From Verrucomicrobiota bacterium (GTDB lineage Bacteria > Verrucomicrobiota > Verrucomicrobiia > Opitutales > Oceanipulchritudinaceae), in contig JAJOKB010000009.1 in NCBI GenBank assembly GCA_021208135.1, positions 1-47,506 on the forward strand: a stretch of 47,506 nt of DNA, written 5' to 3'. This document shows, one piece after another, positions 19,150 to 27,372 of this stretch (position 1 is its first letter; each line of letters begins with the position of its first letter). The notes under the pieces were generated by a model that was not told where the DNA came from, did no database searches, and worked only from the letters and a program-made list of their open reading frames with translations. The position numbers were made by a program, and so were the translations under genes.

Positions 19150-20274
19150 TCAATCGGCCTTACCCAACAAATAATCAGGATTCAGTTTTTGCAAAGCCTT
19201 GGGCAGAAACAAACCGTCCTTGCGTATTAACTTGCCATCAAACCATATTTCACCGCCGCCGTATTCAGGACGTTGAATACACACCAAGTCCCAATGGACT
19301 TGGGAACGATTACCATTATCAGCCTCACCCTCATAGGCCTGTCCGGGCGTAAAATGAAAACTACCGGCAATTTTCTCATCGAAAAGAATGTCGCGCATGG
19401 GTTCGCGAATCTCTGGATTGAAGCCAATGGCAAACTCACCGATGTACCGGGCACCTTCGTCGGAGTTTAGAATGGCGTTGAGTTTTTTCTGGTCGCCTGT
19501 GCATGAAGCTTTGGCGATCCGGCCCTTGCTGAACTCAAGCCGCACATTATTAAAGCTGGTACCTTGATAAACGGTTGGGCAATTGTATTGTACCACGCCT
19601 TCAACGCTATCGCGCACTGGGCATGAGAAAACCTCACCGTCAGGAATGTTACGCAATCCGGCACACATCACAGCTGATATACCCTTGATCGAGAACCGCA
19701 GGTCAGTTCCGGGACCCTTGATATGAACCTGATCGGTCTCATCCATCAGTTTTTTGAGTGCCTTTTGGCCGGGGATCATGCGGCTGTAATCCAAAGTACA
19801 GACCCGGAAATAGAAATCTTCAAAACTTTCAGAGCTGGTGAGTGCTTGTTGAGCCATTGCCGATGTAGGCCAACGCAAGACCACCCATTTAGTTTTGCGC
19901 ACACGCCAGTTTTGCACCTCGCGCATTTTACCCATGACCATGTTCATTTGCTTGGCGGGCACGTCTGACATTTCGAAAATGTTGTTGGACCCGCGCAAAG
20001 CAATGTAAGCTTGCATTCCCTTCATGCGCTCAAGCTCAAGTGCGGCTTGATATTCCAACTGCTCAGGTTCAGCATGCATGTAATACTCGCGCAAGACGCG
20101 GGCACTATTGATTTGCACGTAAGGTAAAGCCTTGCGGCGGCGTGCGGCGCGCACCAGAGCAACCACCATATCGTTGGGAATATCGTGAGCATCAATGAGC
20201 ACCTTTTCACCCTTCTGCAGGGCAACTGAATAGTTAACTAAGTTGTCGGCAAGCTGCTGAAAACGAGGATCCAT
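19150..20274 (-). CDS. M29-family (thermophilic-type) aminopeptidase
   Basis: Cytoplasmic metallo-aminopeptidase related to AmpS/AmpT/PepS. 374 aa, intact. N-terminal domain with [12 protein letters not shown]; catalytic C-terminal half with [36 protein letters not shown] and SQVHWDLVC, which contain the Glu and His residues that bind the two metal ions in this family. Co-directional with the kinase upstream (45-base gap) and deaminase downstream (32-base gap). A general peptide-turnover role is likely; no specific substrate is indicated. Confidence 0.9.
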   Translation of the reverse strand: MDPRFQQLADNLVNYSVALQKGEKVLIDAHDIPNDMVVALVRAARRRKALPYVQINSARVLREYYMHAEPEQLEYQAALELERMKGMQAYIALRGSNNIFEMSDVPAKQMNMVMGKMREVQNWRVRKTKWVVLRWPTSAMAQQALTSSESFEDFYFRVCTLDYSRMIPGQKALKKLMDETDQVHIKGPGTDLRFSIKGISAVMCAGLRNIPDGEVFSCPVRDSVEGVVQYNCPTVYQGTSFNNVRLEFSKGRIAKASCTGDQKKLNAILNSDEGARYIGEFAIGFNPEIREPMRDILFDEKIAGSFHFTPGQAYEGEADNGNRSQVHWDLVCIQRPEYGGGEIWFDGKLIRKDGLFLPKALQKLNPDYLLGKAD

Positions 20275-20319
20275 GGCGAATGACTTTGGTTGGGGATTGA
20301 AAAGAAGGGTTGATGCTAC

Positions 20320-21523
20320 TCAATGGCCGCGGCGAATGACCGAACCTTGGAAGCGTATGGCAAAACGGTAAACACGCTTACGCCGAGTGGTGATGACGCC
20401 TGTCTCAAGATCGATACGGGCAGGCACTTCTTCAATGCGGACGTCAACGGTCGCGTGGTAACCGCGCTCACTAAAGATATCTATAAAAATAGCCAAACTG
20501 AGCGGCTCGTCAAAAAGTGAATCCTCGGAATTGATATAAGCAAGACCTGAAATTGCGTGTCTCAGCACGATCGGCATGAATTTTTCGCGAATGCTCGCCA
20601 GGATCTTCGCGAAAAGCTCGCGGTGATGAAGAGAATAATGATCGAGCCGTTCCACCAATTGTTGCCTGGCATGTACGACAATGCTCGATGCCACGGGAAT
20701 CGGGCTTAACAGGTCGTAGGTACGCTGATCCAGCTCAAGCGAACTCTGATATTTGAGTTCTTGAACAATTCTGCGTTGTACCACTTCGATGGATTCCTGG
20801 GCATTGATGAAGTGGTAGTGGAAAATTTCGCGCAGGGAAGTCAGCGCATCATAGGTAATCTCCTTAAAGGTGCGATAGCGGTTGCGTGCGGCATCGGGGC
20901 TTAAGTCGGTCTTGCGCACCTCAATGACAACGTCAGATCCAGTGGTTTTTGCCCGCTCATTGGCTTCCGCTGCCTTGCGTCCGCGTTCCAATTGACGGTG
21001 GACTGAAACGGGTTCATCGACATAGAGCACCACGATGTGGAAGATGGGCTTAGGGAACCGGGACTCCAGATCCGAACCAAAGTATTTGCGCGTAATGCCA
21101 CCAGTTTTTCATAGAACAACTTGAGACATTCAACTTGCACTTTGGTGCGCGGGTAGCCATCCACGACCACCCCTGTGTGAGCTTCCGGGCGCAGGAGTTC
21201 GCGCATCAGCGCCATTGTCACCTCGCGATCACCAACCATCATTCCGGCGTCTTTGCGCCGCTGAGCCTCATCGCTGCGCAATAAATCACTGATAACAATG
21301 GGTTTGGCGGTCAAACCGCAGTAATCCATGATATACTCGGTTTGGGTGCCTTTACCTGCCCCCCGGAGCGCCGTTGAGCCAGAAAAAACTCGCGAGGAAA
21401 GTTCAGCCGCTCCTCACCCAATTCGATCAGCAGATCATTCCAGACCCGATTGAAAATGAGCTGCGCGTCTTTGATCTCAAGGTCCATCGCCTTGGGTTTA
21501 GCTGGGTGAATGGAATCGGGCAT
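20320..21523 (-). CDS. Nucleoside monophosphate (adenylate) kinase with long C-terminal domain (three frameshifts)
   Basis: P-loop kinase of the adenylate kinase type with an extra domain of about 190 aa. Restored length is 400 aa, against about 215 for ordinary Adk. The P-loop GAPGAGKGT lies near residue 51, followed by the NMP-binding part ([17 protein letters not shown]) and [17 protein letters not shown]. The second half includes [30 protein letters not shown] and [15 protein letters not shown] recall this arrangement from Opitutae genomes; the extra domain's role is unknown. Two extra bases (T run near 21385, G run near 21360) flank the P-loop, and one A is missing near 21085; all three corrections restore conserved text. 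First gene of the minus array. Confidence 0.85.
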
Positions 21524-21620
21524 AGTTCAGGATAGAATTGGTAGTTAAGGAAACGAAGACGATCGCACAAACTGCAGCCGACAGGCAAGATTCGAGTAGT
21601 TCGAGCCCGAAAATACCAAA

Positions 21621-21661
21621 TAGGGACTGTCCACAATTCGAAAAATAGTGACTGTCCACAA
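21621..21661 (+). repeat. Paired GACTGTCCACAA repeats
   Basis: TAGGGACTGTCCACAA at 21621-21636 and TAGTGACTGTCCACAA at 21646-21661, 25 bases apart start to start. Same core as the cluster beside the RAYT fragment at the left edge, but with CCACAA in place of CCAGAA. A third copy of the CCACAA type follows the next gene at 22732. Confidence 0.7.
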
Positions 21662-21699
21662 AACAGCGGTTGCCGGGAATTCAAGTTAATCCGTGGACA

Positions 21700-21720
21700 C
21701 TGACGGTGAGCCACCGTCAG
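21700..21720. repeat. Perfect 9-bp hairpin
   Basis: CTGACGGTG (21700-21708), loop AGC, CACCGTCAG (21712-21720). No T-run follows in either direction, so it is not a typical terminator. Its position just after two GACTGTCC copies suggests a REP-type hairpin recognised by a Y1 transposase (inference). Confidence 0.6.
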
Positions 21721-21832
21721 CATTCGGTGGCACCCAAGTGAAAGGATGTGCTGTGTACAAAGCGGCAATCTACGCGACCAGTGGGCTAATAGAAGCTTGT
21801 CATTCATGGGTCTGCTCTGGTTTGTTGAGACC

Positions 21833-22683
21833 ATGCTGCGCTTTTTCAGGCGACACCGTGAACAGGCTTCATCCGCGATTGATACCGTGACCCCTCAACT
21901 GTTCACGATACCCGCCATGCGGTTGGCTGTACCTGTTCAGGGGATTGTCCTGCACGCACACCGCAGCCGAACTATATTTCAGAATTTGGGTGGGCTGGGA
22001 CGCAGTGGATTCGCGCCCAAACCACTGACTGTTGGGGAAAGTGTGCAGTTGGCGCTGGCTTATGAACCACCCGATGGGCTCGCCCGCCAATCGCCAGCAC
22101 TCAAAACGGCAAATGTCGGCCTGGCGGGATTGCTACCGGTCGACTTGAGTTTGTCGGATTCCGGCAACGCCTTGTTAAAAAAACTTTCTCAGTCCTCTGT
22201 TATTTACTCAACCCAGATCCGAGGAATGGAAAGATCCGCAAAGGTTGCTGAATGAGGCAAACGCTCTGATTAGGGATCTTGAGGCGGGTGCCAGATCTTC
22301 CGGGACAGTGGATCCGGTTCAATTTCTGCGCCTGGTCAGCCTGTTGGAGGCTTGGTCAATGCTGGAAAACAATGCCTCCGGCCTGACAACGGCACATGCG
22401 CTGAAAGAGCAGTATCGGGTGCTGGGGAGTGCTGGGGTGGCATCCCTGTTGCCAAAGGCAAAACTGGCATTCCACCCCGAACAACCCCAGTATCGCGGCC
22501 AAATTGACTTTAGTTGAGCACACAGAGGTGCCTGACATTGTGACTGATGACGGGGCACTGGTGACGGAATCGCCAAACGCGGCACTCAGCAAATCCGTGG
22601 ACCCCCCGGAGCAAGCCTCGGGAGTGTTCATCTGGTTTATCGATGGCCTTGCCCGCGTTCTTAAATTATTTGCACGGAAATAA
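21833..22683 (+). CDS. Hypothetical protein flanked by GACTGTCC repeats (two frameshifts)
   Basis: 282 aa when restored; not recognised. The start is uncertain: ATG 21833 (MLRFFRRHRE) or ATG 21806. Residues 20-125 look beta-rich (FTIPAMRLAVPVQGIVL, GESVQLALAYEPPDGLA); residues 135-215 look helical (LLNEANALIRDLEAG, LVSLLEAWSML). The C-terminal end is a hydrophobic then basic stretch (VFIWFIDGLARVLKLFARK) that could be an amphipathic or membrane-associated helix. Extra bases near 22183 (seven-A run) and near 22515 split it into three frames; removing them gives FLSPLLFTQPRSEEWKDPQR and DFSEHTEVPDIV. Repeats lie on both sides (21621-21661 and 22732-22747). Confidence 0.55.
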
Positions 22684-22731
22684 ACTGCCGATCAGATGGC
22701 GTATATGACCGTCTGCGCGAGGATTGGATAA

Positions 22732-22747
22732 TACCGACTGTCCACAA
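22732..22747 (+). repeat. GACTGTCCACAA repeat copy
   Basis: TACCGACTGTCCACAA, downstream of the unknown gene and 36 bases before the SDR start. It shares GACTGTCCACAA with the pair at 21621-21661. Confidence 0.6.
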
Positions 22748-22782
22748 GTTGCAGAACTGCAGTTAGGCAATACCTTAAGGGC

Positions 22783-23528
22783 ATGTTTACTGGAACCCCT
22801 GGGAAAATTATTATTGGTGGTATAACTGGAGGCATTGGATCGGCACTTGCTGAACTGGCCGTAGCCAGCGGATGGGAGGTAGCTGGGTATTCGCGCAGCG
22901 GACCTTCCGGGACTAAAGTGGGCGGTGTGGTACACGTGACCACTGCGGATGCGAAAGTATCTTCTGAGGTGGAACAAGCGATCAATGAATGCGCTGAGGC
23001 TCTGCAAGGAGTGGATGCCTACGTTCATGCAGTGGGATCGGTCTTCCTTAAGCCGGGACATCAGACGAAAGATGAAGAGTGGCGCGAAGTCATGGCGGTG
23101 AATGCAGATTCAGCGTTTTTTGCAGCGCGGGCGATGGTTCCGTTGTTGCGGGCTAAAGGCGGTAGTCTGGTTTATTTTAGTACAGTGGCTAAGCAAATAG
23201 GTCTGGCCAATCACGAAGCAGTCGCGGCTGCGAAAGGAGCAGTCGAAGGTTTGGTATTATCCATGGCGGCGACCTATGCTAGCCTGAACATTCGCTGCAA
23301 TGCCATTGCGCCGGGCCTGGTGGAAACGCGTGCCACAAGATCGTTGTTGGCCAGTGACATGGCGCGCAAGGTTTCGGAAAAAATGCATCCTTTGGGCAGA
23401 GTTGGTACTGCAGCAGAAGTGGCTAACGTTGCCTTGTGGCTGTCCTCAGATCAGGCAGCATGGTCTCAGGACAAACATTCACCATGGACGGCGGTATGTC
23501 GGCAATTCTCCCCCGCCCCAAGGTTTGA
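22783..23528 (+). CDS. SDR-family oxidoreductase lacking the usual catalytic Tyr (one frameshift)
   Basis: Short-chain dehydrogenase/reductase, 248 aa when restored. The cofactor site IIIGGITGGIGSALAELA fits NAD(P) binding. At the active site, where most SDRs have YxxxK, this protein reads NHEAVAAAKGAVEGL: the Lys remains but the Tyr is Val. A missing G near 23463 shifts the last residues; restoring it gives WVSGQTFTMDGGMSAIL, the normal SDR C-terminus, and a TGA at 23526-23528. That stop overlaps the next possible start (TTGA). It heads a plus-strand run with a transporter and a lipid-type methyltransferase. I recall similar Tyr-less SDRs beside cyclopropane-synthase-like genes; substrate unknown. 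Confidence 0.82.
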
Positions 23529-23668
23529 TTGCAAAGTTGGTTCACCAGTCATACGTTCCAAGACTTGCACACCTTGCATTTACAATCCAGCAACGTCAGC
23601 AGGCGAAGGGTGAAGGAGCCGGAAAGTCACCTGTCTGGCGCGATTGGGTGTGTGCGAAAGTCCTGTGA
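23525..23668 (+). CDS. Possible small protein coupled to the SDR gene
   Basis: 47 aa from a TTG that overlaps the corrected SDR stop as TTGA (LIAKLVHQSYVPRLAHLAFT, then QQRQQAKGEGAG and SPVWRDWVCAKVL). It is a basic amphipathic helix followed by a Trp-containing end. Not recognised. The alternative start and small size make it tentative, but it fills a gap of about 190 bases in an otherwise tightly packed run. A missing base near 23660 could extend it (VCESPVKSTDWRDYP). Confidence 0.35.
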   Translation: MIAKLVHQSYVPRLAHLAFTIQQRQQAKGEGAGKSPVWRDWVCAKVL

Positions 23669-23719
23669 AATCTACCGATTGGAGGGACTACCCCACACGG
23701 ACGCTGCGTGTGCCATTCC

Positions 23720-25081
23720 ATGAAAACTGCAAACGATATTCTGACTCGTCCCCGCAAGGCCGCCTACGGCAGTGCTGATTTCGGGATGTCGGCGGCTGAG
23801 TTGCTGGTGCAGTTTTATCTGTTTGAGTTTTACACCAGCGTTCTGGGGTTATCGCCCTTGCTGACTGGATTGGCATTGGGGATAGCGGTTCTATGGGATG
23901 CAGTGAGCGATCCACTGATGGGGATGATCTGCGATCGCACCCGGAGTTCATGGGGGCGATTTGTGCCCTACCTCGCCCTTGGGGGATTGGCATTGCCACT
24001 GACCTTGTTCATGTTGTTCAACCCGCCAGAAATCGCGCAACAAGCTGGTTTGTTTGCCTGGCTTTTGTGCAGTTATCTATTACTCAATACCGCGATGACA
24101 ATATTGGGAGTTCCCCACATGGCGTTGGGTGCATCCCTTTCGGCAGATACCCACGAGCGCACGGAAATATTCGGCTGGAAACTCATCTTCGGAACTCTGG
24201 GGCTATTTCTGGGAATTCTTGCCCCGCTGGTGGTGGCTACTTTGTACGGCATGGATGTAACGCAAACGGAAGATCTCGGCAGGTCGCGGGGAGCAGCAGC
24301 CCTACTGGTTGGCTTCAGCATTGTGCTCACTGTCGCGTTGACACTCTTCAGTGTTGCCCGCAGATCGGTAACATTATCGGAGGAGCAACAAGCACCTATT
24401 TTCACCTGGCAGACCTTGATTGACGAAGGCAAGGCCATTCTCACCAATCGCTTTTTCCTGCCGCTGCTAATGGCCTTTGTATTGGTGGCGATAGCCAGAG
24501 CCATGAATGCCACACTGGCTTTGCCGTTCTACAAATTCACCCTGGAATTGACTGAGGCGGAAATTCAGAAGTGGGTGTTGGGCGTATTCAGTATATGCAT
24601 ACTGTTGTCAGCAGCTGTGTGGACAGTGCTGGGACGCAGATACGGTAAAAAGTGGCCAGCGTTCAGCGGATTACTGACTTTGGGCTTGTTGACGGTGATC
24701 GCCTATCCGCTGTTTCCTCCTGGCCAATTGGTCGGCCCACTGATTGCTGCGGTCATTGGTGGCCTCGCTGTTGGGGCTATTATCCTGTTCGAATCTCTGG
24801 TCACTGATGTTGCTGCGCGCGATCGCAATCAAGGTGCCTGGCATCGGGAAGGAATGTACTTTGGGTTTTGGCGCATGGGACAGAAGCTGGCACGCTCCGT
24901 CGGATTGATTCTGGTCGCTTTAGTGACGCATTGGATCGGTTTGGATGTAGATGCTGTGCGCCAGACTGAAGAAACGGCGCGCAGGCTTGCGTGGGTGTTC
25001 GGTCCTGGAGTAGGCTCATTTTTCATTGTTGCGGCATTGGTTTTCATGCGCATGCCGCAGATTCAAAATCTAAACAAATAA
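23720..25081 (+). CDS. GPH-family (MelB-like) MFS cation symporter
   Basis: 453 aa, intact, about 12 membrane helices. The N-terminal stretch KAAYGSADFGMSAAELLVQF and AVLWDAVSDPLMGMICDRTR, with its conserved Asp residues, fit the glycoside-pentoside-hexuronide:cation symporter family. ATG 23720 (MKTANDILTRPRKAAYG) is the natural start; the frame is open slightly further upstream. Located between an SDR and a methyltransferase of the cyclopropane-synthase superfamily; transporters of this type occur in such lipid-modification clusters, so the substrate need not be a sugar. Confidence 0.87.
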   Translation: MKTANDILTRPRKAAYGSADFGMSAAELLVQFYLFEFYTSVLGLSPLLTGLALGIAVLWDAVSDPLMGMICDRTRSSWGRFVPYLALGGLALPLTLFMLFNPPEIAQQAGLFAWLLCSYLLLNTAMTILGVPHMALGASLSADTHERTEIFGWKLIFGTLGLFLGILAPLVVATLYGMDVTQTEDLGRSRGAAALLVGFSIVLTVALTLFSVARRSVTLSEEQQAPIFTWQTLIDEGKAILTNRFFLPLLMAFVLVAIARAMNATLALPFYKFTLELTEAEIQKWVLGVFSICILLSAAVWTVLGRRYGKKWPAFSGLLTLGLLTVIAYPLFPPGQLVGPLIAAVIGGLAVGAIILFESLVTDVAARDRNQGAWHREGMYFGFWRMGQKLARSVGLILVALVTHWIGLDVDAVRQTEETARRLAWVFGPGVGSFFIVAALVFMRMPQIQNLNK

Positions 25082-25096
25082 CCTGTCGATCGCACT

Positions 25097-26119
25097 ATGT
25101 CTATTACCCGACTTGCGGAACGCGGCCTATTGCCGGATGCACTGATACGATTGGGCATTCGCCGGTTGCTGGAAAAAAGATTACAACAGGAGGCTGAACG
25201 CCCGGATTCCTGGTTGCCTGACTTCATCCGACAATTGGACTCAAGTCCGGTTGCCGTGGAAACCGATAAAGCCAACGAGCAACATTACGAGGTGCCAGCA
25301 CCCTACTTTGAGCTGTGTCTTGGCCCCAGACTGAAATACAGTGGCGCACTGTGGGAGTCCGGGGTCGATGATTTGGCCACTGCCGAAGAAGCGATGTTGG
25401 CGTTGACAGCGGAACGGGCAGCGATCAAGGACGGCGACCGAATTCTGGAACTTGGCTGCGGCTGGGGCAGTTTCACGTTATGGGCAGCGGAGCATTTTCC
25501 CAACAGTAAAGTCGTCGGTGTTTCCAACTCGCACGGCCAGAGAAAATCCATACTGGAGAAGGCCAGGCTGCGCGGTTTGTCCAACGTGACTATTATCACT
25601 GCGGACATGAATGAGTTCCAACCGGAAGAAACATTCGACCGCATTGTATCGATTGAGATGTTCGAACACATGAAGAACTACCGCAAACTGTTGGAGAGGA
25701 TCGCTGGATGGCTGAGCGACGGGGGCACGCTTTTCGTTCACATATTCACTCACAGGAGGTACGCTTACCCATTTGAGGACAGCGGCGAAGATCATGATTG
25801 GATGGCACGCTACTTCTTCACTGGAGGCAACATGCCAAGCGATGATTTATTGCTTCATTTTCCGGAACACCTGTTTGTTGAGGGACACTGGCACGTCAAT
25901 GGAGTTCATTACAGCAAAACATTGGAGGCATGGTTACAGAAGCAGGACCAGGCCCAGGATGCGGTGTTGCAACTCTTTACGGAAACATATGGCTCCGCCA
26001 AAGAGGCGAAGATTTGGTGCCAACGTTGGCGCATGTTTTACATGGCCTGCTCGGAGTTGTTCAAATTCGATCAAGGCAGACAGTGGATGGTATCGCATTA
26101 TCGTTTTCGCAAGCGTTGA
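25097..26119 (+). CDS. SAM methyltransferase, coclaurine N-methyltransferase/CFA-like
   Basis: 340 aa, intact. SAM-binding motif ILELGCGWGSFTLWAAEHFP near residue 115 and VVGVSNSHGQRKSI are typical of the cyclopropane-fatty-acid synthase superfamily. SIEMFEHMKNYRKLLERI replaces the EMFEAVG of true CFA synthases and matches the coclaurine N-methyltransferase-like branch. The middle has HIFTHRRYAYPFED and the end WRMFYMACSELFKF, both conserved in that branch. Substrate not known; fatty acid or amine methylation are both possible. 15 bases after the transporter, so probably in the same operon. Confidence 0.87.
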   Translation: MSITRLAERGLLPDALIRLGIRRLLEKRLQQEAERPDSWLPDFIRQLDSSPVAVETDKANEQHYEVPAPYFELCLGPRLKYSGALWESGVDDLATAEEAMLALTAERAAIKDGDRILELGCGWGSFTLWAAEHFPNSKVVGVSNSHGQRKSILEKARLRGLSNVTIITADMNEFQPEETFDRIVSIEMFEHMKNYRKLLERIAGWLSDGGTLFVHIFTHRRYAYPFEDSGEDHDWMARYFFTGGNMPSDDLLLHFPEHLFVEGHWHVNGVHYSKTLEAWLQKQDQAQDAVLQLFTETYGSAKEAKIWCQRWRMFYMACSELFKFDQGRQWMVSHYRFRKR

Positions 26120-26130
26120 CGCACCGACAA

Positions 26131-26137
26131 AAGGAGG
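26131..26137 (+). promoter_or_regulatory. Strong Shine-Dalgarno site choosing a TTG start
   Basis: AAGGAGG, the clearest ribosome binding site in the window, lies 5 bases before TTG 26143 and 14 bases before ATG 26152 in the same frame. The spacing favours the TTG. Confidence 0.6.
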
Positions 26138-26142
26138 CCACA

Positions 26143-26399
26143 TTGACTGTCATGTACGATACCCTGCTACCTTTCCTGTTGGTCATTAATGGCAGGCGGC
26201 CGAAGTGGAAGAGCCTCCTACAATCATGGAAGCACTCAAGCGACTAGACGCTGCTGCCAGCGATCCCACCGCAACTCTGCCGCCCAGGCTACAGCATTTT
26301 TTGCAGAACCGCAGTTACCAGAAAGCATTGTTGTTTATAACCGGTCAGGAGACTCCCTTGGCGCAAAAATGTGGTCAACACGATGAACTCAAGGGATAA
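26143..26399 (+). CDS. Small hypothetical protein (one frameshift)
   Basis: 85 aa when restored. The first part (VMYDTLLPFLLVINGRRPK) is hydrophobic. A missing G near 26205 breaks the frame; restoring it continues KVEEPPTIMEALKRLDAAAS, LPPRLQHFLQNRSYQKALLF and ends GQHDELKG. The second part alone could be translated from ATG 26226. The ribosome site at 26131 supports the longer form. The stop overlaps the SUI1 start region. I recognise no domain; conserved-looking helix in LPPRLQHFLQNRSYQKAL. Confidence 0.55.
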
Positions 26400-26793
26400 A
26401 CAAAAATTGTCTACAGCAGGGGGAACGGCCTTACAGCAAGACGGGCTATTCGGGGCACTTGACGCACTGAAGCAGGGATTGCCGGAAGCACCCAAGCCAT
26501 CCTCGCAAAGTTCCAAGACTCCTCCGTCCGCCACGATGGCACCCAAAAAACGAGGCCGGGTGGAACTGCGCAGGCTTAAAGCTGGCAAGGGTGGAAAAAC
26601 CGTCACAGAGATCGGTAACTTTGCCGCCATTTCGCCACAGGAACTGACTGAGTTTACATTTCAGTTGAAAAAGTTGTGCGGGGTCGGCGGAACGATCAGG
26701 GGCAAAACCATCGAACTGCAAGGCGACCAACGCGACCGGGCTGCGGCTTGGCTTCAGGAGCGAGGATTTCAACCCATCATGGCAGGTGGCTAA
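26383..26793 (+). CDS. yciH: SUI1/eIF1-like protein (YciH family)
   Basis: 136 aa. C-terminal 70 residues match the SUI1 fold: VELRRLKAGKGGKTVTEIG, TFQLKKLCGVGGTIRGKTIE and AAAWLQERGFQPIMAGG. In bacteria this family (YciH) can influence translation initiation fidelity. The N-terminal 60 residues are low-complexity Ser/Pro/Ala and probably disordered. ATG 26383 is chosen over an in-frame GTG at 26371; both lie inside the end of the preceding small gene, so the two are overlapped by about 17 bases. Confidence 0.88.
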   Translation: MNSRDKQKLSTAGGTALQQDGLFGALDALKQGLPEAPKPSSQSSKTPPSATMAPKKRGRVELRRLKAGKGGKTVTEIGNFAAISPQELTEFTFQLKKLCGVGGTIRGKTIELQGDQRDRAAAWLQERGFQPIMAGG

Positions 26794-26794
26794 T

Positions 26795-27367
26795 ATGCAC
26801 ATCCATTTACTCCATCCAAAACAAGTTGGCCTGGAGTCATCGTCAGCGATTGAGATTTCCTGGGCACACTTGCCCTCCATATTTGGGCCAATGTTTTGTG
26901 CCCGACACCAGGAGTATGTGGTTGCGCTGGAGTTCCTTGAACAGGAAGCACTCAACACCGTGCCAACCCGACCCGCCAAACATTGGCCCCAGGCAATCTG
27001 GAAACACCAGCCTGAGTTGAAGGAAAATTGGATTTCAGAACTGTTCAAATGCGAACGGGGTACTGCGGTGGAACCCAGCATGGCAACCATCCAGGTTTTG
27101 GTAGAGGGAACTGAATTTCAGCACAGAGTTTGGCATGCATTGACAACAGTGCGCCCCGGACGACCTATTGCCTATTCCGCGCTGGCGGAGCAAGTGCAAT
27201 GCCGCTCCGCCAGAGCAGTGGGTTCAGCAATTGCGGCCAATCCCATTGCCTGGTTGATTCCCTGTCACCGGATCATCCGTCGCGATGGCGCAACCGGAGA
27301 ATTCCGTTGGGGAGCGGAGAGAAAGCAGGCAATGCTTAACGCTGAGAGCCTTTCAGCGCGCCGGTAA
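26795..27367 (+). CDS. ogt: Methylated-DNA--protein-cysteine methyltransferase
   Basis: 190 aa. Suicide repair enzyme that moves methyl from O6-methylguanine to its active-site Cys. The active site IPCHRIIRRDGATGEFRWG and the DNA-binding helix ALAEQVQCRSARAVGSAIAANP are both clear, and FQHRVWHALTTVRPGRPIAYS begins the catalytic domain. The N-terminal 90 residues are divergent. ATG 26795 follows the SUI1 stop by 1 base, so coupled translation is likely. The stop is 5 bases from the end of the convergent helicase gene. Confidence 0.93.
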   Translation: MHIHLLHPKQVGLESSSAIEISWAHLPSIFGPMFCARHQEYVVALEFLEQEALNTVPTRPAKHWPQAIWKHQPELKENWISELFKCERGTAVEPSMATIQVLVEGTEFQHRVWHALTTVRPGRPIAYSALAEQVQCRSARAVGSAIAANPIAWLIPCHRIIRRDGATGEFRWGAERKQAMLNAESLSARR

Positions 27368-27372
27368 GATTC

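Larger units (their letters stand above)
21524..21832. other. Intergenic region with repeats and a hairpin
   Basis: Divergent spacer between the kinase (minus) and the unknown gene at 21833 (plus). No convincing coding sequence. It holds two GACTGTCC repeats (21621-21661) and a perfect inverted repeat at 21700-21720. Promoters for both flanking genes must lie here, but I could not assign one. Confidence 0.6.

Noticed and set aside
21700-21720. Rho-independent terminator
   Set aside because: Perfect hairpin but no T-run on either side, and it lies between divergent genes.
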